From: Pyrenula massariospora
Taxonomy: Eukaryota; Ascomycota; Eurotiomycetes; Pyrenulales; Pyrenulaceae
Direction of reading: 5' to 3'
NCBI GenBank assembly: GCA_021030905.1
Contig: JAGFMI010000017.1
Span: 682,001-746,000, forward strand
DNA length: 64,000 bases
Position numbers and translations under genes: made by a program. The notes under the pieces are model-generated. The model saw nothing but the letters and a program-made list of their open reading frames with translations. It was not told where the DNA came from and ran no database searches. The stretch's first letter is position 1; every line of letters starts with the position of its first letter. Of the stretch, positions 28,028 to 38,510 are shown in pieces.

Positions 28028-29873
28028 ATGTCGAAGGTGGTGAGAAGCGTGAAAAACGTGACCAAAGGTTACTCTTCAGTCCAAGTTAAAGTTCGGAATG
28101 GTATGCCGGCTCAAATGGTCTGGACGATAACCATAACTAAAAATGAGCAGCCACAAGCAATGACCCATGGGGCCCAACGGGGACAGAAATGAGCGAGATC
28201 GCTGCCTTAACGTTCAACAAGTGAATAAAGCACTCCCTTGAAATCCGATCCAGCTAACAACCGTGTCAGCCCTAGCGACTTCTATGAGATTATGGACATG
28301 CTGGACAAGAGGCTGAACGATAAAGGGAAAAACTGGCGACACGTTCTAAAATCGCTCAAAGTTTTGGACTATTGTCTCCACGAAGGATCAGAGTTGGTTG
28401 TGACATGGGCGCACAAAAATGTTTACATTATCAAGACCCTCCGCGAGTTCACCTACATCGACGAGGAGGGACGGGATGTTGGTCAGAATGGTGTGTATTT
28501 GTCTGCTTATTGATCGTCCCACAGCATGCTAACATATACAAGTGCGTGTGTCTGCGAAAGAATTGACCTCGTTGATCCTGGATGAGGATCGTCTACGAAG
28601 CGAACGATCAGACCGCAAGCTGTGGAAATCGCGAGTGACTGGGATCGATGAATATGGACCTCAAGCGATTGCGGGACCAAATACTCGTCCAGCGGAGGAG
28701 CGTCGGAACCGTCGAAACCAAAGAGCAGACGAGGAAGATGCCGAGTATCGACTAGCTATTGAAGCTAGCAAATATGAAGCAGAGGAAGAGGCCAAACGAA
28801 GAAACAAGACTAGTCGGCCTGCTGAAGATGATGATGACCTTGCAAAGGCTATCAAGCTGAGTAAAGAGGAAGAAGAACGCCGGAAGCATGAATTGGAAGA
28901 GCAAAATGCTGCTTCTCTCTTTGATGATACGCCGGCGCCAAGTCAACCGCAGCCTACCGGCTGGAATCAAGGATATCAACAGCAACCCCAAGTAGACTGG
29001 TTTGGCAACCCAATACAACAACAACAGCCTCAGAGCACTGGTTTCTTAAATAATCAATATTCTCAACCACAGCAGCAGACAGGCTTTCCTAATTACGCAA
29101 ATGGCTTTGGCCAGCAACCTACAGGATTTGACCAATCACAATTTGGACAACAGCCAAACTACCTTCAGGGGCAGCAGACATCTTTCAACAATCCATACGC
29201 GCAACAACAGCCACAGCAGCCACCACAAAATGATCTATTTGCGCAGTCGCCGTCGACACCGCAAAATTACCAGCAACCCGGCAGCCACAATCCATGGGCT
29301 ACTTCCAATCAGCAACAGACTGATGCAATTAAGCCGATGCCTACTGGTTCCAACAACCCCTTTGCGCAACGTCCCAAATTTCAGGCAGTATCGAACAGTA
29401 CTCCAACGCTTTCTACATTGCAAGAGCAGCAAACTTCGACCTTCAACCAGCCTAACCCGATCACGAACTTCCAGTCTCCTCAACCCGCCCAAATCCAACC
29501 CCAACAGCAACCACAACCGACAGTTCAAAAGCCTCAGAATCCGCAGCACGCAAGACTCAACGCATTGCTCGCCTCAGGGGAAGGACAAGACACGTTTGGC
29601 AACACCGGCGACCTTCGTATTCCAGCCCAGCACACAGCACCAGGCACATTTGTAAACTCCGCCGGCGGTGGTATGGATAAACTACGCGCAGCCCAGACTG
29701 GCAACAATCCATTTTTCTCGCAGCAATTCACAGGTCAACCGCAACCACAGATGCCGGCCCAGACGGGGCCTGCAAATGGCTTCGGTGGAGGATTTGGGCA
29801 GCAGCAGAACAACAACCCCTTTGGAGCCAGACCAGCAGGTCAGTCTCAGGGTGGAAGCTTGATCGACTTGTAA
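28028..29873 (+). CDS. ent1: Epsin (ENTH-domain endocytic adaptor, Ent1/Ent2 type)
   Basis: Four exons (28028-28100, 28151-28220, 28270-28490, 28543-29873) encode about 564 residues. The ENTH domain spans ~1-150 (MSKVVRSVKNVTKGYSSVQV, FYEIMDMLDKRLNDKGK, WRHVLKSLKVLDYCL, FTYIDEEGRDVG), binding PI(4,5)P2. Two ubiquitin-interacting motifs follow: EDAEYRLAIEASKYEAE (~186-202) and DDDLAKAIKLSKEEEE (~217-232). The rest is Gln/Asn/Pro-rich with three NPF motifs (~393, ~509, ~545) for EH-domain proteins such as Pan1/Ede1, and the chain ends in LIDL, a clathrin-box peptide placed exactly at the C-terminus as in yeast Ent1/Ent2. Epsin links ubiquitinated cargo, membrane curvature and clathrin at endocytic sites. 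Three introns lie within the ENTH region; TGCTAAC is a good branch site in the last. Confidence 0.96.
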
Positions 29874-31171
29874 ATCATGATTACGCTATTGTCTGAGCGT
29901 GGCACAAAGGCCCAGGGCAGCAAGCGGCCGCCTTGGGAGGACAGAATGCAAATCGTCATTGCAGGAGCAATTCTCTTAGTTTTTAGTCTGCACGTTCACT
30001 TTTGGTCATTTTGATATCCACGGGTGCAATTATGGGACCCAGGGGAATGACATCTGAGGCGGCTCTCGTGTCCTGTTCTGCGGCGTAGCGATGCCTTGAG
30101 ATTCTGTAGCTTTGAGATACAAGAAGATCTCTCAACTTTTACGCATTCGGATTCCATTTCGTGATAAAAGTGCAATGTAGGGGTTAGGTAGCTGAAGGAA
30201 CGCCTTGACCAGTTGGGCAATGGGTTCGGGCGATGCGGAAGATTTTTTGGGGCTTAGGCAGCAATGGCGCATGGACGCGGTTGCTCGGACGCCCTGCGCC
30301 TCAGCGCCTTTCTTGCCACCTAACTTTGTCCACGGTCTCGGTACTACTTCTCGCTACCACCCATCAGGGACATGATGTTCGGATCCTCGTGTCCACAGTG
30401 CAATCTCCTCATCTTCTTGCGTGGCTTCTCTGTTCCTCAATAATCATCTCGATCTTCTGTGAGTCTGTAGCTGTCAAGTGGATTGAACCCGAGATGCTTC
30501 TCAACCGGACTGCCGTGCACGACTTTGTCCCCAATCCGGGATCATGTACACACGCATCAATCAAACAACACGAATGGACTCCCAACCTATCGCAGGATTC
30601 CCGAGAGAAGCTTCTCCTAAGGTTCTTCGAGGCGTTCGGCCCGCCTGAGGTGAGAGCCAGTCAGCATTGTCTTGAAAGTTGGAAAAGCCCGGGGCCAATC
30701 GGCGTGGCGTCCCCAGCCCAGAATAGAAAGAACATAAGCTTGTGTTTACTTTGCATTGGAAATGGATGGCACGATCTCGCCCCGCTATCACGAGCCTTTC
30801 CTCTCAACTGTGGATGGTGGTGTGCTAGTGCTTTTGCAATTGTGGGATGGTCTGGAGGCGCAGGAGCAAGACTACTACGTTCTGGTTTGTTCCTTGGGTG
30901 CTGACGGTGGCCTGAAGAGAGGTATTTCAGCTCGTGTTCCCAGCCTTTCATAAGCGTGCGTATTTCCTTGTGCTTCTACCATTCAGCGTTCTCATCCTTC
31001 CCAACCTCCTAAACATCTCCATCTCCTTCGTACGGTTCTTATATTTCATAACCACAGTCGCTTCAGTACAAACCTTGCAGTCGCTTCCATCAACTCAAGC
31101 AGCATTCCCATATTGCCTAACACATATACCACTCTACAAAACTTTCAAACTTTATAATCACGATAATCAAA
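29874..31171. other. Intergenic region epsin / GPI protein
   Basis: A 223-codon open frame at 30233-30904 crosses this region but lacks any motif, has antisense rivals of similar quality and is probably chance. From ~30960 to 31171 the DNA is C/T-rich and A-rich, as expected of a leader for the GPI-protein gene. Confidence 0.5.
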
Positions 31172-31786
31172 ATGCATACATTCAGTCTAATTACCTCGGT
31201 CCTCGCCCTTGCCTCCTCCTCCCTTGCCATCACAATTACCACCCCCGGGCAGAATGCCGTTTGGGACATCACTCAACCTAACCGCATAGAGTGGACATCT
31301 GTCTCCACGGACCCAAGCACGATCAATATCCAGGTCGTCAACTTCAGCAAATTTCCTATTTACAACAAGACTATCGCCACTGGCGTTAGCACCTCGGCCT
31401 CCTTCTTCGTCAATCCCAAGAACAACGTTGACGGCCAAACCGGCACCGGTTTCCAGATCAACCTCTCTGGCACACAGCAAGGAAATACAGGAATTCTCGC
31501 GCAGAGCCAACAGATCACGTTTGTCAGCGGTGGCGGCAGCATCTCCGCATCTGGTTCCTCGACTTCGACGGGCTCCACCACCGTCTCCACATCGAAGCCG
31601 AGTAGCTCGAGCGCTCCTTTTCCTATTTCTGGAAACGCAACAGCTATCTCCACCGGCAGCAAGCCCAGTGGGACTGGCAGTGGTGGTAGCACACCTAGCC
31701 AATTCCCTGGAGCTGCTAGCAATGTTGAGAGGAACGTGGGCGTTGTCGCTGCTGCAGCGTTGGGTTTGGCCGCTCTCTTCGCATAA
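31172..31786 (+). CDS. GPI-anchored Ser-rich cell-surface protein, Kre9/Knh1-type N-terminal domain
   Basis: A single exon of 204 residues starts at ATG 31172. A signal peptide occupies 1-19 (MHTFSLITSVLALASSSLA). The segment ~20-118 (ITITTPGQNAVWDITQPN, IEWTS, IQVVNFSKFPIYNKTIATGV, GFQINLSGTQQGNTGILAQS, QQITFV) matches the small beta-sandwich domain of Kre9/Knh1-like Ser-Thr-rich GPI proteins. A Ser/Thr/Gly-rich stalk (~120-180) follows, and the C-terminus is a GPI addition signal: small residues near GAASN, then a hydrophobic tail (VGVVAAAALGLAALFA). Expected location is the plasma membrane or cell wall. Kre9 relatives act in beta-1,6-glucan assembly, but members of this short family are mostly uncharacterised, so no specific role is claimed. 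Antisense open frames here are shadows. Confidence 0.85.
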   Translation: MHTFSLITSVLALASSSLAITITTPGQNAVWDITQPNRIEWTSVSTDPSTINIQVVNFSKFPIYNKTIATGVSTSASFFVNPKNNVDGQTGTGFQINLSGTQQGNTGILAQSQQITFVSGGGSISASGSSTSTGSTTVSTSKPSSSSAPFPISGNATAISTGSKPSGTGSGGSTPSQFPGAASNVERNVGVVAAAALGLAALFA

Positions 31787-32378
31787 GTGGGTAAAGGTAC
31801 CACTACGCATTACGGGATGGATAGACATGGGGTTTGTATTTGCGTGCATTGGATAGGGGAAAGGTTTTGGAACTAGACAATCCGGGAGGGATCAATATAC
31901 AATGTAATAAAGAGACATAATCTTCAATGAAAACACTTCAAAATGCTTTTCCAGTTTCTCTTCGGCCGAATACACAGAGGAAACTTTGTGTGCGTTCCGG
32001 TTTATACTACCGCTAAATCCTCAACGCCAAATTTATGTAAATTCTAAGTACACGCCATTAACGGAATATCTTCAAGAGTGCGCACTCTATGCAGTAAAGC
32101 TTTCTAAATCATCCTTATTGCAGTAGGATCTCTCAGGGGCAGTTTGCGGAGGGCTAGCTTAACCAGGCACAGGGCTGCTGGGCTAAAGATCCCCGCCAAT
32201 GCGGAGACGCTGCGGCAGGCTCGCCGAATCTGGAAATCTCCAAGTTCAAAAAAGTTGGGCTTTGACAGACCCAAATTGAGCTCCAATGGAGGCTATGGGC
32301 ACAACCGACAACCCTTGACTTTATCTATCTGTCCTTTTTTCCCCTACTCATTTCCTCCTGGGTCATCCATCAGCCGGA
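31787..32378. other. Intergenic region before mL61 gene
   Basis: About 590 bases with the 3' UTR of the GPI gene (A/T-rich near 31890-31950) and a promoter. No gene seen. Confidence 0.5.
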
Positions 32379-33296
32379 ATGGTTAACCTCCTCAAGCGCA
32401 TGCGCAATCTGAACAAAGTCTGCTTGCCTTCCCTAAGCTTGTACAAACCTAACAGCTAACCGTTACGACCTCATAGGCAGTACGCAATATACACCATCAT
32501 GCCTTGCGCAATTAATGTAATCTAATAGTTTGATTAGTTACTATCAATCCGCAACGGCGACGGCGCCGCCATCCTTCCCCAGACTACAACTCCAAACCAC
32601 ACCCCCCAAGTAACCCGCATACACCTCGCGTTCCCCCTCGGCCCCTGGGACAACACCACCCACGCCGCCCGCACATTCTGGCACAAACACCTACCCCGTT
32701 TAAAATACTACAACCCTGCCCTACCAATCACAGTCCAACATGACAAGGGAAACATCACAACCCACCCCATCAGCCTCACAATTTTCTGGAGCGACGAACC
32801 CACGAGCAGCGAACAGGTAGCGCAAACCCAAGTCCCCGCGCCAGACACCCAAAGCAAAGCAATCGAAGCAGCGCAAGCGGAACCCACAGACCCGAACGAG
32901 ACGGGCCAGCCATCCGCCGCAAACGCCCTCCTCGACGAGCAAAAAGCTTCCACCACCGACCGCGTCCAGCGCTCCGACCCGACCGCGGCCCCCCTCCCTG
33001 CGTCTCCCCCGACACCCTCGACACAACCGCCGCCGAGCACGCGCACGTCGACGCTGCCCCTCGCCAACACGACGCCGCGCCAGATCTGGGAGTGGCTCCG
33101 GCGCGAGACGGGCGCGGTCGACGTGCCGGTGTCGGAGGAGGATAGGGAGCTGGAGAGGGAGCTGCGGAGCCATGATAGCAAGGCGGGGATTGAGCGGCGG
33201 AGGGTGAGGGAGGGGGTGGAGAAGATCAGGGAGGAGGAGAGGAGGAGGAAGGAGGCGGTTGATGTTGCGCGGCGGATGAGGGGGGAGATGGCTTGA
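32379..33296 (+). CDS. mrp49: Mitochondrial large ribosomal subunit protein mL61 (Mrp49)
   Basis: There are two exons: 32379-32417 (13 codons, MVNLLKRMRNLNK) and 32538-33296, joined across a 120-nt phase-0 intron, giving about 265 residues. The join LNK-LLSIRNGDGAAILP matches the family N-terminus, followed by VTRIHLAFPL, ARTFWHKHLPRLKYYNPALP and ITVQHDKGN, which is the L51/S25/CI-B8 thioredoxin-like fold. This domain binds 21S rRNA in the mitochondrial large subunit. Yeast Mrp49 is about 137 residues. Here a long Pro/Ser/Thr-rich insert and a charged coiled-coil-like tail (ELERELRSHDSK, RRRVREGVEKIREEERRRKE) double the size; the extended form seems usual in filamentous ascomycetes. The gene is easy to miss because exon 2 has no early in-frame ATG. 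The GTCTGC donor is weak. Confidence 0.85.
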
Positions 33297-33573
33297 GATG
33301 TTGTATAGTGAGCAGCGAAGAGTGACGAAGGGAGGTGTAGTCTACACCATCAATCCAAGATCAAAAAAAACATAAACTCTAAGATATATGATTCGCACTC
33401 CCTGCTTCGCATCCCCATCCACCATCCTCACTATTATACTCCATACATACATCACAACACCCTTCCTACCACCCACACATCCCGTCACGGCACGGCACGT
33501 CAACTAGACCCTGAAACCAAATCCGAATCTCGTGGATACCTCATCTTACTGTGGACATGCGCGTCTCTGGCTA

Positions 33574-33594
33574 CGTGCGTGCGTGCGTGCGTGC
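33574..33594. repeat. CGTG tetranucleotide microsatellite
   Basis: Five perfect CGTG units plus C, in non-coding DNA between two convergent genes. Confidence 0.85.
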
Positions 33595-33704
33595 TTTTTG
33601 GTTGGAAGACAGGGAGTGGGGGATTGGAGATGTTAGGGGAGGATTTGGCTGGATGGGTTTTTGGGGTGGATTGTATGGTCATTGGTGCATTGGAAAGGTG
33701 AGTA

Positions 33705-33805
33705 GGAGAGGTGGGTTAGGTAGGTAGGGTAAGTAAAGGGGTAATATGTGGATAGGTGGGTAGGCAAGGTGAGCAGATAGGTAAGGTAAGGGGGCTAAGG
33801 TGGTA
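33705..33805. repeat. Degenerate TAGGT/TAAGG tract
   Basis: A ~100-base G/T/A tract with many copies of GGTAGG, GGTAAG and TAGGTGGG in irregular spacing. The unit resembles, but does not equal, the fungal telomere repeat TTAGGG, and there is no perfect array. Confidence 0.55.
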
Positions 33806-34130
33806 CATGAGAGCCAAAGGGGTCTGATTAGTTCATTGATATGGTTTTAAAGTGTATCTTCTTAAATAGAAAACTCGGTGGAATTTTCAGAATTCAGCCC
33901 GCTACAATTGCAACTGCCATCCATGAACTCCGCACAATTCAGTTCACTTCCGTTCGCATCCCCTTTCTGCGCCGACAAGCCCGTATTCCAAAGCCCCCTC
34001 CGAGCTCCATGGACGAAAAGAAAACTCCCTGGCAGCAGCTGAATCGCTCAACACTCTTGTTTGTAAGCTCTAAATACCTCAACCTACGCTTAAATTCCAC
34101 CCCATCCCCAAAACCTCCTACCTCCCTCCA

Positions 34131-35717
34131 CTACACCCTCGGCGGAACGTCCCAAACGCTCCCCCTCCCCTCATCATCCCCTTCCTCCGCCAGCGGCGCA
34201 CTGGCTGGCGCCACGACCTGCTCCTCCCACAAAAACCACCCGACCCGCGGCTGCAACCCGTCGAGGCGGTACTCCGGCGGCGGAGCCTCGCCGTCGCCAT
34301 CCGAGCCGGCCTTCTCGGCGGTGTACACGGCGCGCATGCTGTCCTCGAAGTCGTGGACGGGGCTTTTGTCGCTGGAGAGGGCGTCGATGACTGGGGGGGA
34401 AGTGTTGGTGGGGTAGGGGGGGAGGATGAGCGAGGAGGAGGGGGAGTGGATGGTAATGGGGTTGGGGTTGGGAGGTGTGGGGGAGGAGGGCTGGCAGCAG
34501 GTAAGGAGCTTGTGGAGGATGCTGTTGTTGCTGCGGCTGCGTTTGTCGCAAAGCTCTGCTTGGCGGGTGGTGGGGGTGGTGGTAGCTGGGGCTTTGCTTT
34601 TCGGGTTCCCGGCGTCGTGCTTGGTGGGCTTGTTGTCTTTAGTCTTTACTGTGTCGCTTGTCTTTGACAGGAATGGCGTGATCCCTACCGAACCCGCCAA
34701 GAGCCGGCACTTGTGCACCATGTTGTCGTCAAAATCAATCTCCAGCGGTACGGTTGCCCAGCCGGGCGGGATGTCCTCCCAATCAATCGATGCGTACTCG
34801 CCATCGTCTAAACGGAGTCTGAAGAATCCGCTGGGACCACGAGGCTTTGGATGCAGACACTTTCCCTCCTCGTTCCAGAAGCAGAACGCGGTCAGCCAGC
34901 CGGAGAGGTAGTCCCCGCCCGAGCCGCCGACGCGGTAGTCGGCGATCTGCTGCCAGAAGGAGATGATGTCGGCGGAGACGGGCTCGTCGAAGGAGCGCAC
35001 GAAGCGAGTTAGGACCGGTTTTAGGATGGAAGCGAATGTTGTGGGCTCCTCGCCAAATGTGGCGAGTCGTTCGATGGCGTTGAGGATTTGCGCCCAGTCC
35101 TCGCGAGTACCTAGAAGGGTGACAGAAGGGAGGCCGCAGCAAGCGGCGTCGAAGTATTTGAAATACTTTTGGAAGGTGGCCATCATGATGATGCCGGCGG
35201 AGATACGGTCGTTCGACGTTGTCGTGGAGAATTCCTGCATGATCCATTTAGTGACGGTGGGGTCTTTGACATTCTTCCCCAGTACTTCGGTGACTTTGGA
35301 GGCAAATTGGTCGAAGCCATTTAGGTAGGCACCTTCGAGGTCGAGCTTCTTTTTGCCGGAGTGAGAGACAAAGGTCGAGCGGAGGGACTCTGCATTGCTG
35401 TTAACATACAGAGAAAATTGTGTTAAAATGGCTATCCAGACGTCGTCGGGGCGGATGCGGAGGTGGTGGTGGGCGTTATAGGCGCGGATGGCGGCGTGGA
35501 CAAAGCCATTGGCCGAAGGGTAGACGTCGACATGAGATTCGGAGCTGAAGGAGGAGTTCCATATTTTGTTGAAGTCTTTAGAGACGTCGAATTGACCTTG
35601 TTTGACTTTGAGAGCCGTGGCCCGGCGGAGGACTTGCTCTGGAGAGGCGTTACGGAGGAGGGAGCCCAGATGGCATGGTTCGGCCGGGTGGCGGGCTGGA
35701 TAGACAGTGACGGGCAT
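34131..35717 (-). CDS. DUF4419 domain protein
   Basis: A single long frame of about 528 residues starts at ATG 35717 (MPVTVYPARH); sequence upstream in the frame has no protein character. Residues ~20-345 match DUF4419: a mixed region leading into NGFVHAAIRAYNAHHHLRIR and PDDVWIAILTQFSLYVNSNAE, then GKKKLDLEG, VTKWIMQEFSTTTSNDRISA, FKYFDAACCGLPSVTLLG, EDWAQILNAIERL, FWQQIADYRVGGSGGDYLSG and GWLTAFCFWNEEGKC. The C-terminal ~170 residues are Pro/Ser/Thr-rich and likely disordered. DUF4419 is widespread in fungi, often in expanded families, and has no established function. The gene is divergent from nagA across about 600 bases. The DNA of the C-terminal half is strongly GC-skewed, producing long shadow frames on both strands. 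Confidence 0.85.
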   Translation of the reverse strand: MPVTVYPARHPAEPCHLGSLLRNASPEQVLRRATALKVKQGQFDVSKDFNKIWNSSFSSESHVDVYPSANGFVHAAIRAYNAHHHLRIRPDDVWIAILTQFSLYVNSNAESLRSTFVSHSGKKKLDLEGAYLNGFDQFASKVTEVLGKNVKDPTVTKWIMQEFSTTTSNDRISAGIIMMATFQKYFKYFDAACCGLPSVTLLGTREDWAQILNAIERLATFGEEPTTFASILKPVLTRFVRSFDEPVSADIISFWQQIADYRVGGSGGDYLSGWLTAFCFWNEEGKCLHPKPRGPSGFFRLRLDDGEYASIDWEDIPPGWATVPLEIDFDDNMVHKCRLLAGSVGITPFLSKTSDTVKTKDNKPTKHDAGNPKSKAPATTTPTTRQAELCDKRSRSNNSILHKLLTCCQPSSPTPPNPNPITIHSPSSSLILPPYPTNTSPPVIDALSSDKSPVHDFEDSMRAVYTAEKAGSDGDGEAPPPEYRLDGLQPRVGWFLWEEQVVAPASAPLAEEGDDEGRGSVWDVPPRV

Positions 35718-36321
35718 GATAACTCGACCAATCCAGTGGTTTGATGCTTTGGATAATGAAAGGTGTAACAGAAATGAAATGCTTAGACTTTGCCATCTCC
35801 CAGACCTACCGCTCTTATGTTGCCTTCTGGGCCGTGATGCTTCCCTGTGTATCACGAAGACCCCGCAAATTCAGCCTTGCATCAATTGGACTAGATTTAA
35901 GCTCGTCGGGGATTAATGTGAAATGGTAGGGAACGTGCGTCTAGAACACGGGAAGGCGGTTCGCATTTACTTGCCTTTGGAAGCTTACCTTTGGACAGCT
36001 CCACGCGAAAGGCTAGAAGAAGCGTAGCAATTCCTCCTGGTAACTGCCGGTTAGGTATTAAAAACAGCTAGTGGGCAGTGTAGTAGATACACTACATCTG
36101 ACTGATCTAAGCTCTGTCTAGAGACGGCAAAGATTGCGAATGAATGGGTTTTCATGGTGGGAACACGCAGGTAGCGTCGTTAAGCGAACAGCGGTCGCCA
36201 TTCTCGATCTTGCCAAGCCTTCTCGGAAGAAACGGAAACCAGGTATTACCATGTACCAGGCACCCAATATTAACATCAATCTAGCATCCCCTACCCCCTT
36301 TACCATGACAGCTCTCCCGTC
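35718..36321. other. Divergent promoter region DUF4419 / nagA
   Basis: About 600 bases between two divergent starts. No gene seen. It should hold both promoters. Confidence 0.55.
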
Positions 36322-38039
36322 ATGACCGATTCGTCCCTTCTACCAGCTTCCACCGCGCCACCTCCGAATGCATCAAGCGCTCCATCCCTGAAATGCTTCA
36401 CTAATTGTCAAGTATGCGTCGCCGGCGAGCTGATTCCCCAAGACCTATACTTCTCTCCAGAAACAGCGCTCATTACGCCAAATTATTATTACAGGAGTGA
36501 CATGTACGTAAATCTTTCTCAAAAGGTATTCCGTCTTACCTTGAAGCTTCGAGAGATTTGCTTTAAGTCTTGTTTCCGCAACAGCATGTCTTCATATAAC
36601 TCACTCGATGTCTATTTGTTTTCGACGTCCCCGTTCGCGACGCTCTTATATCATTGATTGAAGCAAGTCTTTTCTCTCCGCTGAATCTCCTTTTACGAAA
36701 ATGCTTTACGCTTGGGACTATCTTGTTAAGTTGGTGCTCATCGCATTTCTAGTGACAAGATCGACCTGAAAGGCGGGATCTTGGCTCCGGGCTTTTTAGA
36801 CCTGCAGATCAATGGCCGAGATGGCATTCATTTCACCAGTCTGGGTCGGCCAGGAAACACCAAGAATGATGCAGAAGCCTTGGCGAGAGTAGCGGAAGGG
36901 GAAGCCAGGAGTGGAGTTACAGGCTGGTAAGCGCTTTAGGTCCAGTGGACTTCGGCAATATGGAAGATACCTAATTGAATGAGATAGGTGGGCAACCATA
37001 CCAACGGTCGAGGCAAGCAGATACGAAGAGGTGACTATCATGAGCGGAACTATTTGTTTCAATCAAAGTCTCACGGGCAATGGCAGACTCTTTTTGCCTT
37101 GAAACCGCAGTCGTTCCCCAACGGTGCAACTCTACTTGGGGCTCATGTGGAAGGTATATAATGCTCTATCCATTTTTCCTCGTCATCGCATCTCAAACCC
37201 TACCAAAGCGAGAAGTTTATCGCCTAATTATTCAACCAGGTCCTTACCTTCACCCCACCAAATGTGGCGCCCACGATCCAGCCAACCTTGTGACCCCCGA
37301 TGTCAAGACACCCGAAACCCTCTACACACAAACAGCACTTTCATCTACAGTCAAACTGATAACACTCGCCCCCGAACTCCCCTCCATCACCCCCCACATC
37401 ATCACAGACCTAACACGCACCTACCCTTCCCTCCGTGTCTCGCTCGGCCACAGCACTGCGCCCTACAGCATAGGCCACGCCGCTCTCACTGCCGGCGCCA
37501 CATCCCTCACACACCTCTTCAATGCCATGCCTCCGCTGCATCACCGCAACCCTGGTCTCGCCGGCCTGATTTCCTCCGGAAAATGCTTCTACAGCATTAT
37601 CGCCGATGGCGTACATGTGCACCCGTCTCTACTAACCCTAGCTCAGCGGACCGACCCTGCACGCTGCCTCGTGATCTCCGACGGCACTGAGCTCACTGGT
37701 CTGGCTGATGGTGTCTACCCGGGTAATGCGCAGGTTGGTCATGAAAGAAGGCAGCGCAAGAAAGGAAACAGTGTCTACTTCGAAGACAGCCCGGAGACAC
37801 TGGTTGGATCTGCAATCACACTCGATGAATGTGTGAGGATTATGGTCAAGGAGGCGGGAGTTTCGCTGGCCGAGGCAGTGAGATGTGTGACAGAGAATGT
37901 CGCAGCGATGATGGGTGAGGGCAAGAGAGGAGTTTTGGAGGCTGGAAGGAGGGCCGACTTTGTGGTATTAGAGTGGGACGGCAGTGTAAAGGAGACGTGG
38001 GTGCAGGGGGAAAAGGTGTATGAAAGGCAAGACGATTGA
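36322..38039 (+). CDS. nagA: N-acetylglucosamine-6-phosphate deacetylase
   Basis: Five exons (36322-36503, 36753-36926, 36988-37030, 37087-37153, 37240-38039) encode about 421 residues. The enzyme removes acetate from GlcNAc-6-P to give glucosamine-6-P in amino-sugar catabolism. Family motifs are in order: GGILAPGFLDLQING, GATLLGAHVEGPYLHPTKCG (metal-binding Glu), LRVSLGHSTAPY (His), THLFNAMPPLHHRNPGLAG (His), ADGVHVHP, LVISDGTEL (catalytic Asp) and RRADFVVLEWDG. The 43-nt and 67-nt exons are needed: without removing 37031-37086 a stop interrupts the frame, and splicing restores RYEE-TLFALKPQSFPNGATLLG. The first intron is long (249 nt) for this window. In many fungi nagA sits in a GlcNAc cluster with nagB, a hexokinase and Ngt1; none of these is adjacent here. 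Confidence 0.93.
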
Positions 38040-38510
38040 GTTGGAGCTGTACCAGTTGCCTCTACTATGTGACAAGAGGGTACTCGAAGCTAATGTATCC
38101 AGATGAACATCCACGTATGATCAGAATCTGTAGAAATGAACACTTATGTTTCTCACGAAGACCATGACCAAAACGGAAATACCTTTGACCTAGTTGGCGT
38201 GCAAACAGCGTCATTTATTAGGGCGCTATGCCGCCTAAAGCGTAAGAGAGCTCGTGTTGCTCACGTGCGTTCTTATGTGAAGAGCTCTTCAGAACACTAA
38301 GTGTTGTGCAAAGAGGTATGCATTTTCATCAACGTTACAGCAGCCACCCTCTCCTCTAGTGCGGATATCTCCGCTACTCCGCTTCACATTACTCTAAATA
38401 AGTCGACATCTACGTAACGTATCTCCGCACCACATTGATGTTTTACTTTTTACCCATGGCTGAGCTTTCACAAGATCAGTCACTTCAAACTCATATCGAA
38501 CGATTGTAAA
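38040..38510. other. Intergenic region nagA / carbamoyl hydrolase
   Basis: About 470 bases holding the nagA 3' flank and the promoter of the next gene on the same strand. No gene seen. Confidence 0.55.

Larger units (their letters stand above)
33297..34130. other. Convergent region mL61 / DUF4419, rich in simple repeats
   Basis: No gene. Contains a CGTG microsatellite at 33574-33594 and a degenerate run of TAGGT/TAAGGT units at ~33705-33805. Confidence 0.6.

Noticed and set aside
30233-30904. 223-codon plus-strand frame
   Set aside because: No motif, odd Trp/Cys-rich composition, overlapping antisense frames; likely chance in the promoter of the GPI-protein gene.
31187-31849. Long minus-strand frames antisense to the GPI protein
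   Set aside because: The sense frame has a signal peptide, conserved domain and GPI signal; the antisense frames are Cys/Arg-rich noise.
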